From Balanoglossus misakiensis (taxonomy: Eukaryota > Hemichordata): 64,000 nucleotides of DNA. The number at the start of each line of letters is the position of its first letter. The first letter of the stretch is position 1. The stretch is from contig CM082588.2 of the NCBI GenBank assembly GCA_040954595.2, positions 11,842,001 through 11,906,000 on the forward strand. The letters run 5' to 3'. A model generated the notes under the pieces. That model was not told the origin of the DNA. It searched no databases and saw nothing but the letters and a program-made list of their open reading frames with translations. Shown here piece by piece: positions 36,236 through 50,200 of this stretch. The position numbers and the translations under genes are program-made.

Positions 36236-36494
36236 AGACCATACAACACACCCAGCAGTGAGGGCGCTTTAGTGCATGTACACAATTAATAATTGATGCA
36301 GGACGGCTTGCCAATTAAATGTCTATTTTACAGAAAATATAAGGTACTTTCTCCATTTCCATTACAGATCTAGAATAGGCAAATTTGCAATTACACTCAC
36401 TCGCATGAATGAATGCTGGCATCTGTGGTGGGCGGCGTGGAACTTTACTTGGTGGCGTGCCGGGAAGGAAGGTGCTCTCCTCAGCTCAACTGCC

Positions 36495-39400
36495 ACCAAT
36501 AAACTGGCCCACAGCAGATGAGTTCATTTCAACAGGTGCCAAGCTCTTTGGCTAGAATAGATAAAATATATTGATGCCGCAATGAATGAATGAAAACAGT
36601 ATGAATGACCAGTCAATGGAGCTCTCCAATGGCACGTAAGAATTCTAGAATAGGCAAATTTGCAATTACACTCACTCGCATGAATGAATGCTGGCATCTG
36701 TGGTGGGCGGCGTGGAACTTTACTTGGTGGCGTGCCGGGAAGGAAGGTGCTCTCCTCAGCTCAACTGCCACCAATAAACTGGCCCACAGCAGATGAGTTC
36801 ATTTCAACAGGTGCCAAGCTCTTTGGCTAGAATAGATAAAATATATTGATGCCGCAATGAATGAATGAAAACAGTATGAATGACCAGTCAATGGAGCTCT
36901 CCAATGGCACGTAAGATTCTAGAATAGGCAAATTTGCAATTACACTCACTCGCATGAATGAATGCTGGCATCTGTGGTGGGCGGCGTGGAACTTTACTTG
37001 GTGGCGTGCCGGGAAGGAAGGTGCTCTCCTCAGCTCAACTGCCACCAATAAACTGGCCCACAGCAGATGAGTTCATTTCAACAGGTGCCAAGCTCTTCGG
37101 CTAGAATAGATAAAATATATTGATGCCGCAATGAATGAATGAAAACAGTATGAATGACCAGTCAATGGAGCTCTCCAATGGCACGTAAGATTCTAGAATA
37201 GGCAAATTTGCAATTACACTCACTCGCATGAATGAATGCTGGCATCTGTGGTGGGCGGCGTGGAACTTTACTTGGTGGCGTGCCGGGAAAGAAGGTGCTC
37301 TCCTCAGCTCAACTGCCACCAATAAACTGGCCCACAGCAGATGAGTTCATTTCAACAGGTGCCAAGCTCTTTGGCTAGAATAGATAAAATATATTGATGC
37401 CGCAATGAATGAATGAAAACAGTATGAATGACCAGTCAATGGAGCTCTCCAATGGCACGTAAGATCTGTCTTGAAATTGCAGAAAGTACTCTAATTTGAA
37501 ACAGGGTTAAAGACCATACAACACACCCAGCAGTGAGGGCGCTTTAGTGCATGTACACAATTAATAATTGATGCAGGACGGCTTGCCAATTAAATGTCTA
37601 TTTTACAGAAAATATAAGGTACTTTCTCCATTTCCATTACAGATCTAGAATAGGCAAATTTGCAATTACACTCACTCGCATGAATGAATGCTGGCATCTG
37701 TGGTGGGCGGCGTGGAACTTTACTTGGTGGCGTGCCGGGAAGGAAGGTGCTCTCCTCAGCTCAACTGCCACCAATAAACTGGCCCACAGCAGATGAGTTC
37801 ATTTCAACAGGTGCCAAGCTCTTTGGCTAGAATAGATAAAATATATTGATGCCGCAATGAATGAATGAAAACAGTATGAATGACCAGTCAATGGAGCTCT
37901 CCAATGGCACGTAAGAATTCTAGAATAGGCAAATTTGCAATTACACTCACTCGCATGAATGAATGCTGGCATCTGTGGTGGGCGGCGTGGAACTTTACTT
38001 GGTGGCGTGCCGGGAAGGAAGGTGCTCTCCTCAGCTCAACTGCCACCAATAAACTGGCCCACAGCAGATGAGTTCATTTCAACAGGTGCCAAGCTCTTTG
38101 GCTAGAATAGATAAAATATATTGATGCCGCAATGAATGAATGAAAACAGTATGAATGACCAGTCAATGGAGCTCTCCAATGGCACGTAAGATTCTAGAAT
38201 AGGCAAATTTGCAATTACACTCACTCGCATGAATGAATGCTGGCATCTGTGGTGGGCGGCGTGGAACTTTACTTGGTGGCGTGCCGGGAAGGAAGGTGCT
38301 CTCCTCAGCTCAACTGCCACCAATAAACTGGCCCACAGCAGATGAGTTCATTTCAACAGGTGCCAAGCTCTTTGGCTAGAATAAATAAAATATATTGATG
38401 CCGCAATGAATGAATGAAAACAGTATGAATGACCAGTCAATGGAGCTCTCCAATGGCACGTAAGATTCTAGAATAGGCAAATTTGCAATTACACTCACTC
38501 GCATGAATGAATGCTGGCATCTGTGGTGGGTGGCGTGGAACTTTACTTGGTGGCGTGCCGGGAAAGAAGGTGCTCTCCTCAGCTCAACTGCCACCAATAA
38601 ACTGGCCCACAGCAGATGAGTTCATTTCAACAGGTGCCAAGCTCTTTGGCTAGAATAGATAAAATATATTGATGCCGCAATGAATGAATGAAAACAGTAT
38701 GAATGACCAGTCAATGGAGCTCTCCAATGGCACGTAAGATCTGTCTTGAAATTGCAGAAAGTACTCTAATTTGAAACAGGGTTAAAGACCATACAACACA
38801 CCCAGCAGTGAGGGCGCTTTAGTGCATGTACACAATTAATAATTGATGCAGGACGGCTTGCCAATTAAATGTCTATTTTACAGAAAATATAAGGTACTTT
38901 CTCCATTTCCATTACAGATCTAGAATAGGCAAATTTGCAATTACACTCACTCGCATGAATGAATGCTGGCATCTGTGGTGGGCGGCGTGGAACTTTACTT
39001 GGTGGCGTGCCGGGAAGGAAGGTGCTCTCCTCAGCTCAACTGCCACCAATAAACTGGCCCACAGCAGATGAGTTCATTTCAACAGGTGCCAAGCTCTTTG
39101 GCTAGAATAGATAAAATATATTGATGCCGCAATGAATGAATGAAAACAGTATGAATGACCAGTCAATGGAGCTCTCCAATGGCACGTAAGATCTGTCTTG
39201 AAATTGCAGAAAGTACTCTAATTTGAAACAGGGTTAAAGACCATACAACACACCCAGCAGTGAGGGCGCTTTAGTGCATGTACACAATTAATAATTGATG
39301 CAGGACGGCTTGCCAATTAAATGTCTATTTTACAGAAAATATAAGGTACTTTCTCCATTTCCATTACAGATCTAGAATAGGCAAATTTGCAATTACACTC

Positions 39401-41222
39401 ACTCGCATGAATGAATGCTGGCATCTGTGGTGGGCGGCGTGGAACTTTACTTGGTGGCGTGCCGGGAAGGAAGGTGCTCTCCTCAGCTCAACTGCCACCA
39501 ATAAACTGGCCCACAGCAGATGAGTTCATTTCAACAGGTGCCAAGCTCTTTGGCTAGAATAGATAAAATATATTGATGCCGCAATGAATGAATGAAAACA
39601 GTATGAATGACCAGTCAATGGAGCTCTCCAATGGCACGTAAGATTCTAGAATAGGCAAATTTGCAATTACACTCACTCGCATGAATGAATGCTGGCATCT
39701 GTGGTGGGCGGCGTGGAACTTTACTTGGTGGCGTGCCGGGAAGGAAGGTGCTCTCCTCAGCTCAACTGCCACCAATAAACTGGCCCACAGCAGATGAGTT
39801 CATTTCAACAGGTGCCAAGCTCTTCGGCTAGAATAGATAAAATATATTGATGCCGCAATGAATGAATGAAAACAGTATGAATGACCAGTCAATGGAGCTC
39901 TCCAATGGCACGTAAGATTCTAGAATAGGCAAATTTGCAATTACACTCACTCGCATGAATGAATGCTGGCATCTGTGGTGGGCGGCGTGGAACTTTACTT
40001 GGTGGCGTGCCGGGAAGGAAGGTGCTCTCCTCAGCTCAACTGCCACCAATAAACTGGCCCACAGCAGATGAGTTCATTTCAACAGGTGCCAAGCTCTTTG
40101 GCTAGAATAGATAAAATATATTGATGCCGCAATGAATGAATGAAAACAGTATGAATGACCAGTCAATGGAGCTCTCCAATGGCACGTAAGATCTGTCTTG
40201 AAATTGCAGAAAGTACTCTAATTTGAAACAGGGTTAAAGACCATACAACACACCCAGCAGTGAGGGCGCTTTAGTGCATGTACACAATTAATAATTGATG
40301 CAGGACGGCTTGCCAATTAAATGTCTATTTTACAGAAAATATAAGGTACTTTCTCCATTTCCATTACAGATCTAGAATAGGCAAATTTGCAATTACACTC
40401 ACTCGCATGAATGAATGCTGGCATCTGTGGTGGGCGGCGTGGAACTTTACTTGGTGGCGTGCCGGGAAGGAAGGTGCTCTCCTCAGCTCAACTGCCACCA
40501 ATAAACTGGCCCACAGCAGATGAGTTCATTTCAACAGGTGCCAAGCTCTTTGGCTAGAATAGATAAAATATATTGATGCCGCAATGAATGAATGAAAACA
40601 GTATGAATGACCAGTCAATGGAGCTCTCCAATGGCACGTAAGATCTGTCTTGAAATTGCAGAAAGTACTCTAATTTGAAACAGGGTTAAAGACCATACAA
40701 CACACCCAGCAGTGAGGGCGCTTTAGTGCATGTACACAATTAATAATTGATGCAGGACGGCTTGCCAATTAAATGTCTATTTTACAGAAAATATAAGGTA
40801 CTTTCTCCATTTCCATTACAGATCTAGAATAGGCAAATTTGCAATTACACTCACTCGCATGAATGAATGCTGGCATCTGTGGTGGGCGGCGTGGAACTTT
40901 ACTTGGTGGCGTGCCGGGAAGGAAGGTGCTCTCCTCAGCTCAACTGCCACCAATAAACTGGCCCACAGCAGATGAGTTCATTTCAACAGGTGCCAAGCTC
41001 TTCGGCTAGAATAGATAAAATATATTGATGCCGCAATGAATGAATGAAAACAGTATGAATGACCAGTCAATGGAGCTCTCCAATGGCACGTAAGATTCTA
41101 GAATAGGCAAATTTGCAATTACACTCACTCGCATGAATGAATGCTGGCATCTGTGGTGGGCGGCGTGGAACTTTACTTGGTGGCGTGCCGGAAAAGAAGG
41201 TGCTCTCCTCAGCTCAACTGCC
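36495..41222 (+). repeat. Satellite block 8, units 102-115
   Basis: Unit starts: 36495 S2, 36770 S1, 37044 S1, 37318 L, 37770 S2, 38045 S1, 38319 S1, 38593 L, 39045 L, 39497 S1, 39771 S1, 40045 L, 40497 L, 40949 S1. The S-S-L-L order (1,452 bp) is repeated at 38045 and 39497, and its next S1-S1 start is at 40949. The S1 at 38319 has private changes GAATAAATAAAA (about 38380) and GGGTGGCGTGG (about 38530). The S1 at 40949 ends with CCGGAAAAGAAGG, a marker otherwise seen in the units at 7362 and 42675. Confidence 0.92.
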
Positions 41223-44200
41223 ACCAATAAACTGGCCCACAGCAGATGAGTTCATTTCAACAGGTGCCAAGCTCTTTGGCTAGAATAGATAAAATATATT
41301 GATGCCGCAATGAATGAATGAAAACAGTATGAATGACCAGTCAATGGAGCTCTCCAATGGCACGTAAGATTCTAGAATAGGCAAATTTGCAATTACACTC
41401 ACTCGCATGAATGAATGCTGGCATCTGTGGTGGGCGGCGTGGAACTTTACTTGGTGGCGTGCCGGGAAGGAAGGTGCTCTCCTCAGCTCAACTGCCACCA
41501 ATAAACTGGCCCACAGCAGATGAGTTCATTTCAACAGGTGCCAAGCTCTTCGGCTAGAATAGATAAAATATATTGATGCCGCAATGAATGAATGAAAACA
41601 GTATGAATGACCAGTCAATGGAGCTCTCCAATGGCACGTAAGATTCTAGAATAGGCAAATTTGCAATTACACTCACTCGCATGAATGAATGCTGGCATCT
41701 GTGGTGGGCGGCGTGGAACTTTACTTGGTGGCGTGCCGGGAAGGAAGGTGCTCTCCTCAGCTCAACTGCCACCAATAAACTGGCCCACAGCAGATGAGTT
41801 CATTTCAACAGGTGCCAAGCTCTTTGGCTAGAATAGATAAAATATATTGATGCCGCAATGAATGAATGAAAACAGTATGAATGACCAGTCAATGGAGCTC
41901 TCCAATGGCACGTAAGATCTGTCTTGAAATTGCAGAAAGTACTCTAATTTGAAACAGGGTTAAAGACCATACAACACACCCAGCAGTGAGGGCGCTTTAG
42001 TGCATGTACACAATTAATAATTGATGCAGGACGGCTTGCCAATTAAATGTCTATTTTACAGAAAATATAAGGTACTTTCTCCATTTCCATTACAGATCTA
42101 GAATAGGCAAATTTGCAATTACACTCACTCGCATGAATGAATGCTGGCATCTGTGGTGGGCGGCGTGGAACTTTACTTGGTGGCGTGCCGGGAAGGAAGG
42201 TGCTCTCCTCAGCTCAACTGCCACCAATAAACTGGCCCACAGCAGATGAGTTCATTTCAACAGGTGCCAAGCTCTTTGGCTAGAATAGATAAAATATATT
42301 GATGCCGCAATGAATGAATGAAAACAGTATGAATGACCAGTCAATGGAGCTCTCCAATGGCACGTAAGATCTGTCTTGAAATTGCAGAAAGTACTCTAAT
42401 TTGAAACAGGGTTAAAGACCATACAACACACCCAGCAGTGAGGGCGCTTTAGTGCATGTACACAATTAATAATTGATGCAGGACGGCTTGCCAATTAAAT
42501 GTCTATTTTACAGAAAATATAAGGTACTTTCTCCATTTCCATTACAGATCTAGAATAGGCAAATTTGCAATTACACTCACTCGCATGAATGAATGCTGGC
42601 ATCTGTGGTGGGCGGCGTGGAACTTTACTTGGTGGCGTGCCGGGAAGGAAGGTGCTCTCCTCAGCTCAACTGCCACCAATAAACTGGCCCACAGCAGATG
42701 AGTTCATTTCAACAGGTGCCAAGCTCTTCGGCTAGAATAGATAAAATATATTGATGCCGCAATGAATGAATGAAAACAGTATGAATGACCAGTCAATGGA
42801 GCTCTCCAATGGCACGTAAGATTCTAGAATAGGCAAATTTGCAATTACACTCACTCGCATGAATGAATGCTGGCATCTGTGGTGGGCGGCGTGGAACTTT
42901 ACTTGGTGGCGTGCCGGAAAAGAAGGTGCTCTCCTCAGCTCAACTGCCACCAATAAACTGGCCCACAGCAGATGAGTTCATTTCAACAGGTGCCAAGCTC
43001 TTTGGCTAGAATAGATAAAATATATTGATGCCGCAATGAATGAATGAAAACAGTATGAATGACCAGTCAATGGAGCTCTCCAATGGCACGTAAGATCTGT
43101 CTTGAAATTGCAGAAAGTACTCTAATTTGAAACAGGGTTAAAGACCATACAACACACCCAGCAGTGAGGGCGCTTTAGTGCATGTACACAATTAATAATT
43201 GATGCAGGACGGCTTGCCAATTAAATGTCTATTTTACAGAAAATATAAGGTACTTTCTCCATTTCCATTACAGATCTAGAATAGGCAAATTTGCAATTAC
43301 ACTCACTCGCATGAATGAATGCTGGCATCTGTGGTGGGCGGCGTGGAACTTTACTTGGTGGCGTGCCGGGAAGGAAGGTGCTCTCCTCAGCTCAACTGCC
43401 ACCAATAAACTGGCCCACAGCAGATGAGTTCATTTCAACAGGTGCCAAGCTCTTTGGCTAGAATAGATAAAATATATTGATGCCGCAATGAATGAATGAA
43501 AACAGTATGAATGACCAGTCAATGGAGCTCTCCAATGGCACGTAAGAATTCTAGAATAGGCAAATTTGCAATTACACTCACTCGCATGAATGAATGCTGG
43601 CATCTGTGGTGGGCGGCGTGGAACTTTACTTGGTGGCGTGCCGGGAAGGAAGGTGCTCTCCTCAGCTCAACTGCCACCAATAAACTGGCCCACAGCAGAT
43701 GAGTTCATTTCAACAGGTGCCAAGCTCTTTGGCTAGAATAGATAAAATATATTGATGCCGCAATGAATGAATGAAAACAGTATGAATGACCAGTCAATGG
43801 AGCTCTCCAATGGCACGTAAGATCTGTCTTGAAATTGCAGAAAGTACTCTAATTTGAAACAGGGTTAAAGACCATACAACACACCCAGCAGTGAGGGCGC
43901 TTTAGTGCATGTACACAATTAATAATTGATGCAGGACGGCTTGCCAATTAAATGTCTATTTTACAGAAAATATAAGGTACTTTCTCCATTTCCATTACAG
44001 ATCTAGAATAGGCAAATTTGCAATTACACTCACTCGCATGAATGAATGCTGGCATCTGTGGTGGGCGGCGTGGAACTTTACTTGGTGGCGTGCCGGGAAG
44101 GAAGGTGCTCTCCTCAGCTCAACTGCCACCAATAAACTGGCCCACAGCAGATGAGTTCATTTCAACAGGTGCCAAGCTCTTTGGCTAGAATAGATAAAAT

Positions 44201-47200
44201 ATATTGATGCCGCAATGAATGAATGAAAACAGTATGAATGACCAGTCAATGGAGCTCTCCAATGGCACGTATGATTCTAGAATAGGCAAATTTGCAATTA
44301 CACTCACTCGCATGAATGAATGCTGGCATCTGTGGTGGGCGGCGTGGAACTTTACTTGGTGGCGTGCCGGGAAGGAAGGTGCTCTCCTCAGCTCAACTGC
44401 CACCAATAAACTGGCCCACAGCAGATGAGTTCATTTCAACAGGTGCCAAGCTCTTTGGCTAGAATAGATAAAATATATTGATGCCGCAATGAATGAATGA
44501 AAACAGTATGAATGACCAGTCAATGGAGCTCTCCAATGGCACGTAAGATTTTAGAATAGGCAAATTTGCAATTACACTCACTCGCATGAATGAATGCTGG
44601 CATCTGTGGTGGGCGGCGTGGAAATTTACTTGGTGGCGTGCCGGGAAAGAAGGTGCTCTCCTCAGCTCAACTGCCACCAATAAACTGGCCCACAGCAGAT
44701 GAGTTCATTTCAACAGGTGCCAAGCTCTTTGGCTAGAATAGATAAAATATATTGATGCCGCAATGAATGAATGAAAACAGTATGAATGACCAGTCAATGG
44801 AGCTCTCCAATGGCACGTAAGAATAGAATAGGCAAATTTGCAATTACACTCACTCGCATGAATGAATGCTGGCATCTGTGGTGGGCGGCGTGGAACTTTA
44901 CTTGGTGGCGTGCCGGGAAGGAAGGTGCTCTCCTCAGCTCAACTGCCACCAATAAACTGGCCCACAGCAGATGAGTTCATTTCAACAGGTGCCAAGCTCT
45001 TTGGCTAGAATAGATAAAATATATTGATGCCGCAATGAATGAATGAAAACAGTATGAATGACCAGTCAATGGAGCTCTCCAATGGCACATAAGATCTGTC
45101 TTGAAATTGCAGAAAGTACTCTAATTTGAAAAAGGGTTAAAGACCATACAACACACCCAGCAGTGAGGGCGCTTTAGTGCATGTACACAATTAATAATTG
45201 ATGCAGGACGGCTTGCCAATTAAATGTCTATTTTACAGAAAATATAAGGTACTTTCTCCATTTCCATTACAGATCTAGAATAGGCAAATTTGCAATTACA
45301 CTCACTCGCATGAATGAATGCTGGCATCTGTGGTGGGCGGCGTGGAACTTTACTTGGTGGCGTGCCGGGAAGGAAGGTGCTCTCCTCAGCTCAACTGCCA
45401 CCAATAAACTGGCCCACAGCAGATGAGTTCATTTCAACAGGTGCCAAGCTCTTTGGCTAGAATAGATAAAATATATTGATGCCGCAATGAATGAATGAAA
45501 ACAGTATGAATGACCAGTCAATGGAGCTCTCCAATGGCACGTAAGATCTGTCTTGAAATTGCAGAAAGTACTCTAATTTGAAACAGGGTTAAAGACCATA
45601 CAACACACCCAGCAGTGAGGGCGCTTTAGTGCATGTACACAATTAATAATTGATGCAGGACGGCTTGCCAATTAAATGTCTATTTTACAGAAAATATAAG
45701 GTACTTTCTCCATTTCCATTACAGAATTCTAGAATAGGCAAATTTGCAATTACACTCACTCGCATGAATGACTGCTGGCATCTGTGGTGGGCGGCGTGGA
45801 ACTTTACTTGGTGGCGTGCCGGGAAGGAAGGTGCTCTCTTCAGCTCAACTGCCACCAATAAACTGGCCCACAGCAGATGAGTTCATTTCAACAGGTGCCA
45901 AGCTCTTTGGCTAGAATAGATAAAATATATTGATGCCGCAATGAATGAATGAAAACAGTATGAATGACCAGTCAATGGAGCTCTCCAATGGCACGTAAGA
46001 TTCTAGAATAGGCAAATTTGCAATTACACTCACTCGCATGAATGAATGCTGGCATCTGTGGTGGGCGGCGTGGAACTTTACTTGGTGGCGTGCCGGGAAG
46101 GAAGGTGCTCTCCTCAGCTCAACTGCCACCAATAAACTGGCCCACAGCAGATGAGTTCATTTCAACAGGTGCCAAGCTCTTTGGCTAGAATAGATAAAAT
46201 ATATTGATGCCGCAATGAATGAATGAAAACAGTATGAATGACCAGTCAATGGAGCTCTCCAATGGCACGTAAGATTCTAGAATAGGCAAATTTGCAATTA
46301 CACTCACTCGCATGAATGAATGCTGGCATCTGTGGTGGGCGGCGTGGAACTTTACTTGGTGGCGTGCCGGGAAGGAAGGTGCTCTCCTCAGCTCAACTGC
46401 CACCAATAAACTGGCCCACAGCAGATGAGTTCATTTCAACAGGTGCCAAGCTCTTTGGCTAGAATAGATAAAATATATTGATGCCGCAATGAATGAATGA
46501 AAACAGTATGAATGACCAGTCAATGGAGCTCTCCAATGGCACGTAAGATCTGTCTTGAAATTGCAGAAAGTACTCTAATTTGAAACAGGGTTAAAGACCA
46601 TACAACACACCCAGCAGTGAGGGCGCTTTAGTGCATGTACACAATTAATAATTGATGCAGGACGGCTTGCCAATTAAATGTCTATTTTACAGAAAATATA
46701 AGGTACTTTCTCCATTTCCATTACAGATCTAGAATAGGCAAATTTGCAATTACACTCACTCGCATGAATGAATGCTGGCATCTGTGGTGGGCGGCGTGGA
46801 ACTTTACTTGGTGGCGTGCCGGGAAGGAAGGTGCTCTCCTCAGCTCAACTGCCACCAATAAACTGGCCCACAGCAGATGAGTTCATTTCAACAGGTGCCA
46901 AGCTCTTTGGCTAGAATAGATAAAATATATTGATGCCGCAATGAATGAATGAAAACAGTATGAATGACCAGTCAATGGAGCTCTCCAATGGCACGTAAGA
47001 TCTGTCTTGAAATTGCAGAAAGTACTCTAATTTGAAACAGGGTTAAAGACCATACAACACACCCAGCAGTGAGGGCGCTTTAGTGCATGTACACAATTAA
47101 TAATTGATGCAGGACGGCTTGCCAATTAAATGTCTATTTTACAGAAAATATAAGGTACTTTCTCCATTTCCATTACAGATCTAGAATAGGCAAATTTGCA

Positions 47201-50200
47201 ATTACACTCACTCGCATGAATGAATGCTGGCATCTGTGGTGGGCGGCGTGGAACTTTACTTGGTGGCGTGCCGGGAAGGAAGGTGCTCTCCTCAGCTCAA
47301 CTGCCACCAATAAACTGGCCAACAGCAGATGAGTTCATTTCAACAGGTGCCAAGCTCTTTGGCTAGAATAGATAAAATATATTGATGCCGCAATGAATGA
47401 ATGAAAACAGTATGAATGACCAGTCAAAGGAGCTCTCCAATGGCACGTAAGAATTTCTAGAATAGGCAAATTTGCAATTACACTCACTCGCATGAATGAA
47501 TGCTGGCATCTGTGGTGGGCGGCGTGGAACTTTACTTGGTGGCGTGCCGGGAAGGAAGGTGCTCTCCTCAGCTCAACTGCCACCAATAAACTGGCCCACA
47601 GCAGATGAGTTCATTTCAACAGGTGCCAAGCTCTTTGGCTAGAATAGATAAAATATATTGATGCCGCAATGAATGAATGAAAACAGTATGAATGACCAGT
47701 CAATGGAGCTCTCCAATGGCACGTAAGATTCTAGAATAGGCAAATTTGCAATTACACTCACTCGCATGAATGAATGCTGGCATCTGTGGTGGGCGGCGTG
47801 GAACTTTACTTGGTGGCGTGCCGGGAAGGAAGGTGCTCTCCTCAGCTCAACTGCCACCAATAAACTGGCCCACAGCAGATGAGTTCATTTCAACAGGTGC
47901 CAAGCTCTTTGGCTAGAATAGATAAAATATATTGATGCCGCAATGAATGAATGAAAACAGTATGAATGACCAGTCAATGGAGCTCTCCAATGGCACGTAA
48001 GAATTCTAGAATAGGCAAATTTGCAATTACACTCACTCGCATGAATGAATGCTGGCATCTGTGGTGGGCGGCGTGGAACTTTACTTGGTGGCGTGCCGGG
48101 AAGGAAGGTGCTCTCCTCAGCTCAACTGCCACCAATAAACTGGCCCACAGCAGATGAGTTCATTTCAACAGGTGCCAAGCTCTTTGGCTAGAATAGATAA
48201 AATATATTGATGCCGCAATGAATGAATGAAAACAGTATGAATGACCAGTCAATGGAGCTCTCCAATGGCACGTAAGATCTGTCTTGAAATTGCAGAAAGT
48301 ACTCTAATTTGAAACAGGGTTAAAGACCATACAACACACCCAGCAGTGAGGGCGCTTTAGTGCATGTACACAATTAATAATTGATGCAGGACGGCTTGCC
48401 AATTAAATGTCTATTTTACAGAAAATATAAGGTACTTTCTCCATTTCCATTACAGAATTCTAGAATAGGCAAATTTGCAATTACACTCACTCGCATGAAT
48501 GAATGCTGGCATCTGTGGTGGGCGGCGTGGAACTTTACTTGGTGGCGTGCCGGGAAGGAAGGTGCTCTCCTCAGCTCAACTGCCACCAATAAACTGGCCC
48601 ACAGCAGATGAGTTCATTTCAACAGGTGCCAAGCTCTTTGGCTAGAATAGATAAAATATATTGATGCCGCAATGAATGAATGAAAACAGTATGAATGACC
48701 AGTCAATGGAGCTCTCCAATGGCACGTAAGATTCTAGAATAGGCAAATTTGCAATTACACTCACTCGCATGAATGAATGCTGGCATCTGTGGTGGGCGGC
48801 GTGGAACTTTACTTGGTGGCGTGCCGGGAAGGAAGGTGCTCTCCTCAGCTCAACTGCCACCAATAAACTGGCCCACAGCAGATGAGTTCATTTCAACAGG
48901 TGCCAAGCTCTTCGGCTAGAATAGATAAAATATATTGATGCCGCAATGAATGAATGAAAACAGTATGAATGACCAGTCAATGGAGCTCTCCAATGGCACG
49001 TAAGAATTCTAGAATAGGCAAATTTGCAATTACACTCACTCGCATGAATGAATGCTGGCATCTGTGGTGGGCGGCGTGGAACTTTACTTGGTGGCGTGCC
49101 GGGAAGGAAGGTGCTCTCCTCAGCTCAACTGCCACCAATAAACTGGCCCACAGCAGATGAGTTCATTTCAACAGGTGCCAAGCTCTTTGGCTAGAATAGA
49201 TAAAATATATTGATGCCGCAATGAATGAATGAAAACAGTATGAATGACCAGTCAATGGAGCTCTCCAATGGCACGTAAGATCTGTCTTGAAATTGCAGAA
49301 AGTACTCTAATTTGAAACAGGGTTAAAGACCATACAACACACCCAGCAGTGAGGGCGCTTTAGTGCATGTACACAATTAATAATTGATGCAGGACGGCTT
49401 GCCAATTAAATGTCTATTTTACAGAAAATATAAGGTACTTTCTCCATTTCCATTACAGAATTCTAGAATAGGCAAATTTGCAATTACACTCACTCGCATG
49501 AATGAATGCTGGCATCTGTGGTGGGCGGCGTGGAACTTTACTTGGTGGCGTGCCGGGAAGGAAGGTGCTCTCCTCAGCTCAACTGCCACCAATAAACTGG
49601 CCCACAGCAGATGAGTTCATTTCAACAGGTGCCAAGCTCTTTGGCTAGAATAGATAAAATATATTGATGCCGCAATGAATGAATGAAAACAGTATGAATG
49701 ACCAGTCAATGGAGCTCTCCAATGGCACGTAAGATTCTAGAATAGGCAAATTTGCAATTACACTCACTCGCATGAATGAATGCTGGCATCTGTGGTGGGC
49801 GGCGTGGAACTTTACTTGGTGGCGTGCCGGGAAGGAAGGTGCTCTCCTCAGCTCAACTGCCACCAATAAACTGGCCCACAGCAGATGAGTTCATTTCAAC
49901 AGGTGCCAAGCTCTTCGGCTAGAATAGATAAAATATATTGATGCCGCAATGAATGAATGAAAACAGTATGAATGACCAGTCAATGGAGCTCTCCAATGGC
50001 ACGTAAGATTCTAGAATAGGCAAATTTGCAATTACACTCACTCGCATGAATGAATGCTGGCATCTGTGGTGGGCGGCGTGGAACTTTACTTGGTGGCGTG
50101 CCGGGAAAGAAGGTGCTCTCCTCAGCTCAACTGCCACCAATAAACTGGCCCACAGCAGATGAGTTCATTTCAACAGGTGCCAAGCTCTTTGGCTAGAATA

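Larger units (their letters stand above)
34542..36494 (+). repeat. Long satellite unit interrupted by the transposon
   Basis: An L unit of 452 bp split by a 1,497-bp insertion plus a 4-bp target duplication (452 + 1,497 + 4 = 1,953 bp). The left part runs to GAAACAGGG-TTAA at 34734 and the right part resumes with TTAA-AGACCATAC at 36232. Uninterrupted L units read GGGTTAAAGACC at this point, so the empty site is known exactly. The insertion lies within the long-unit-specific inverted-repeat segment. Confidence 0.97.
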
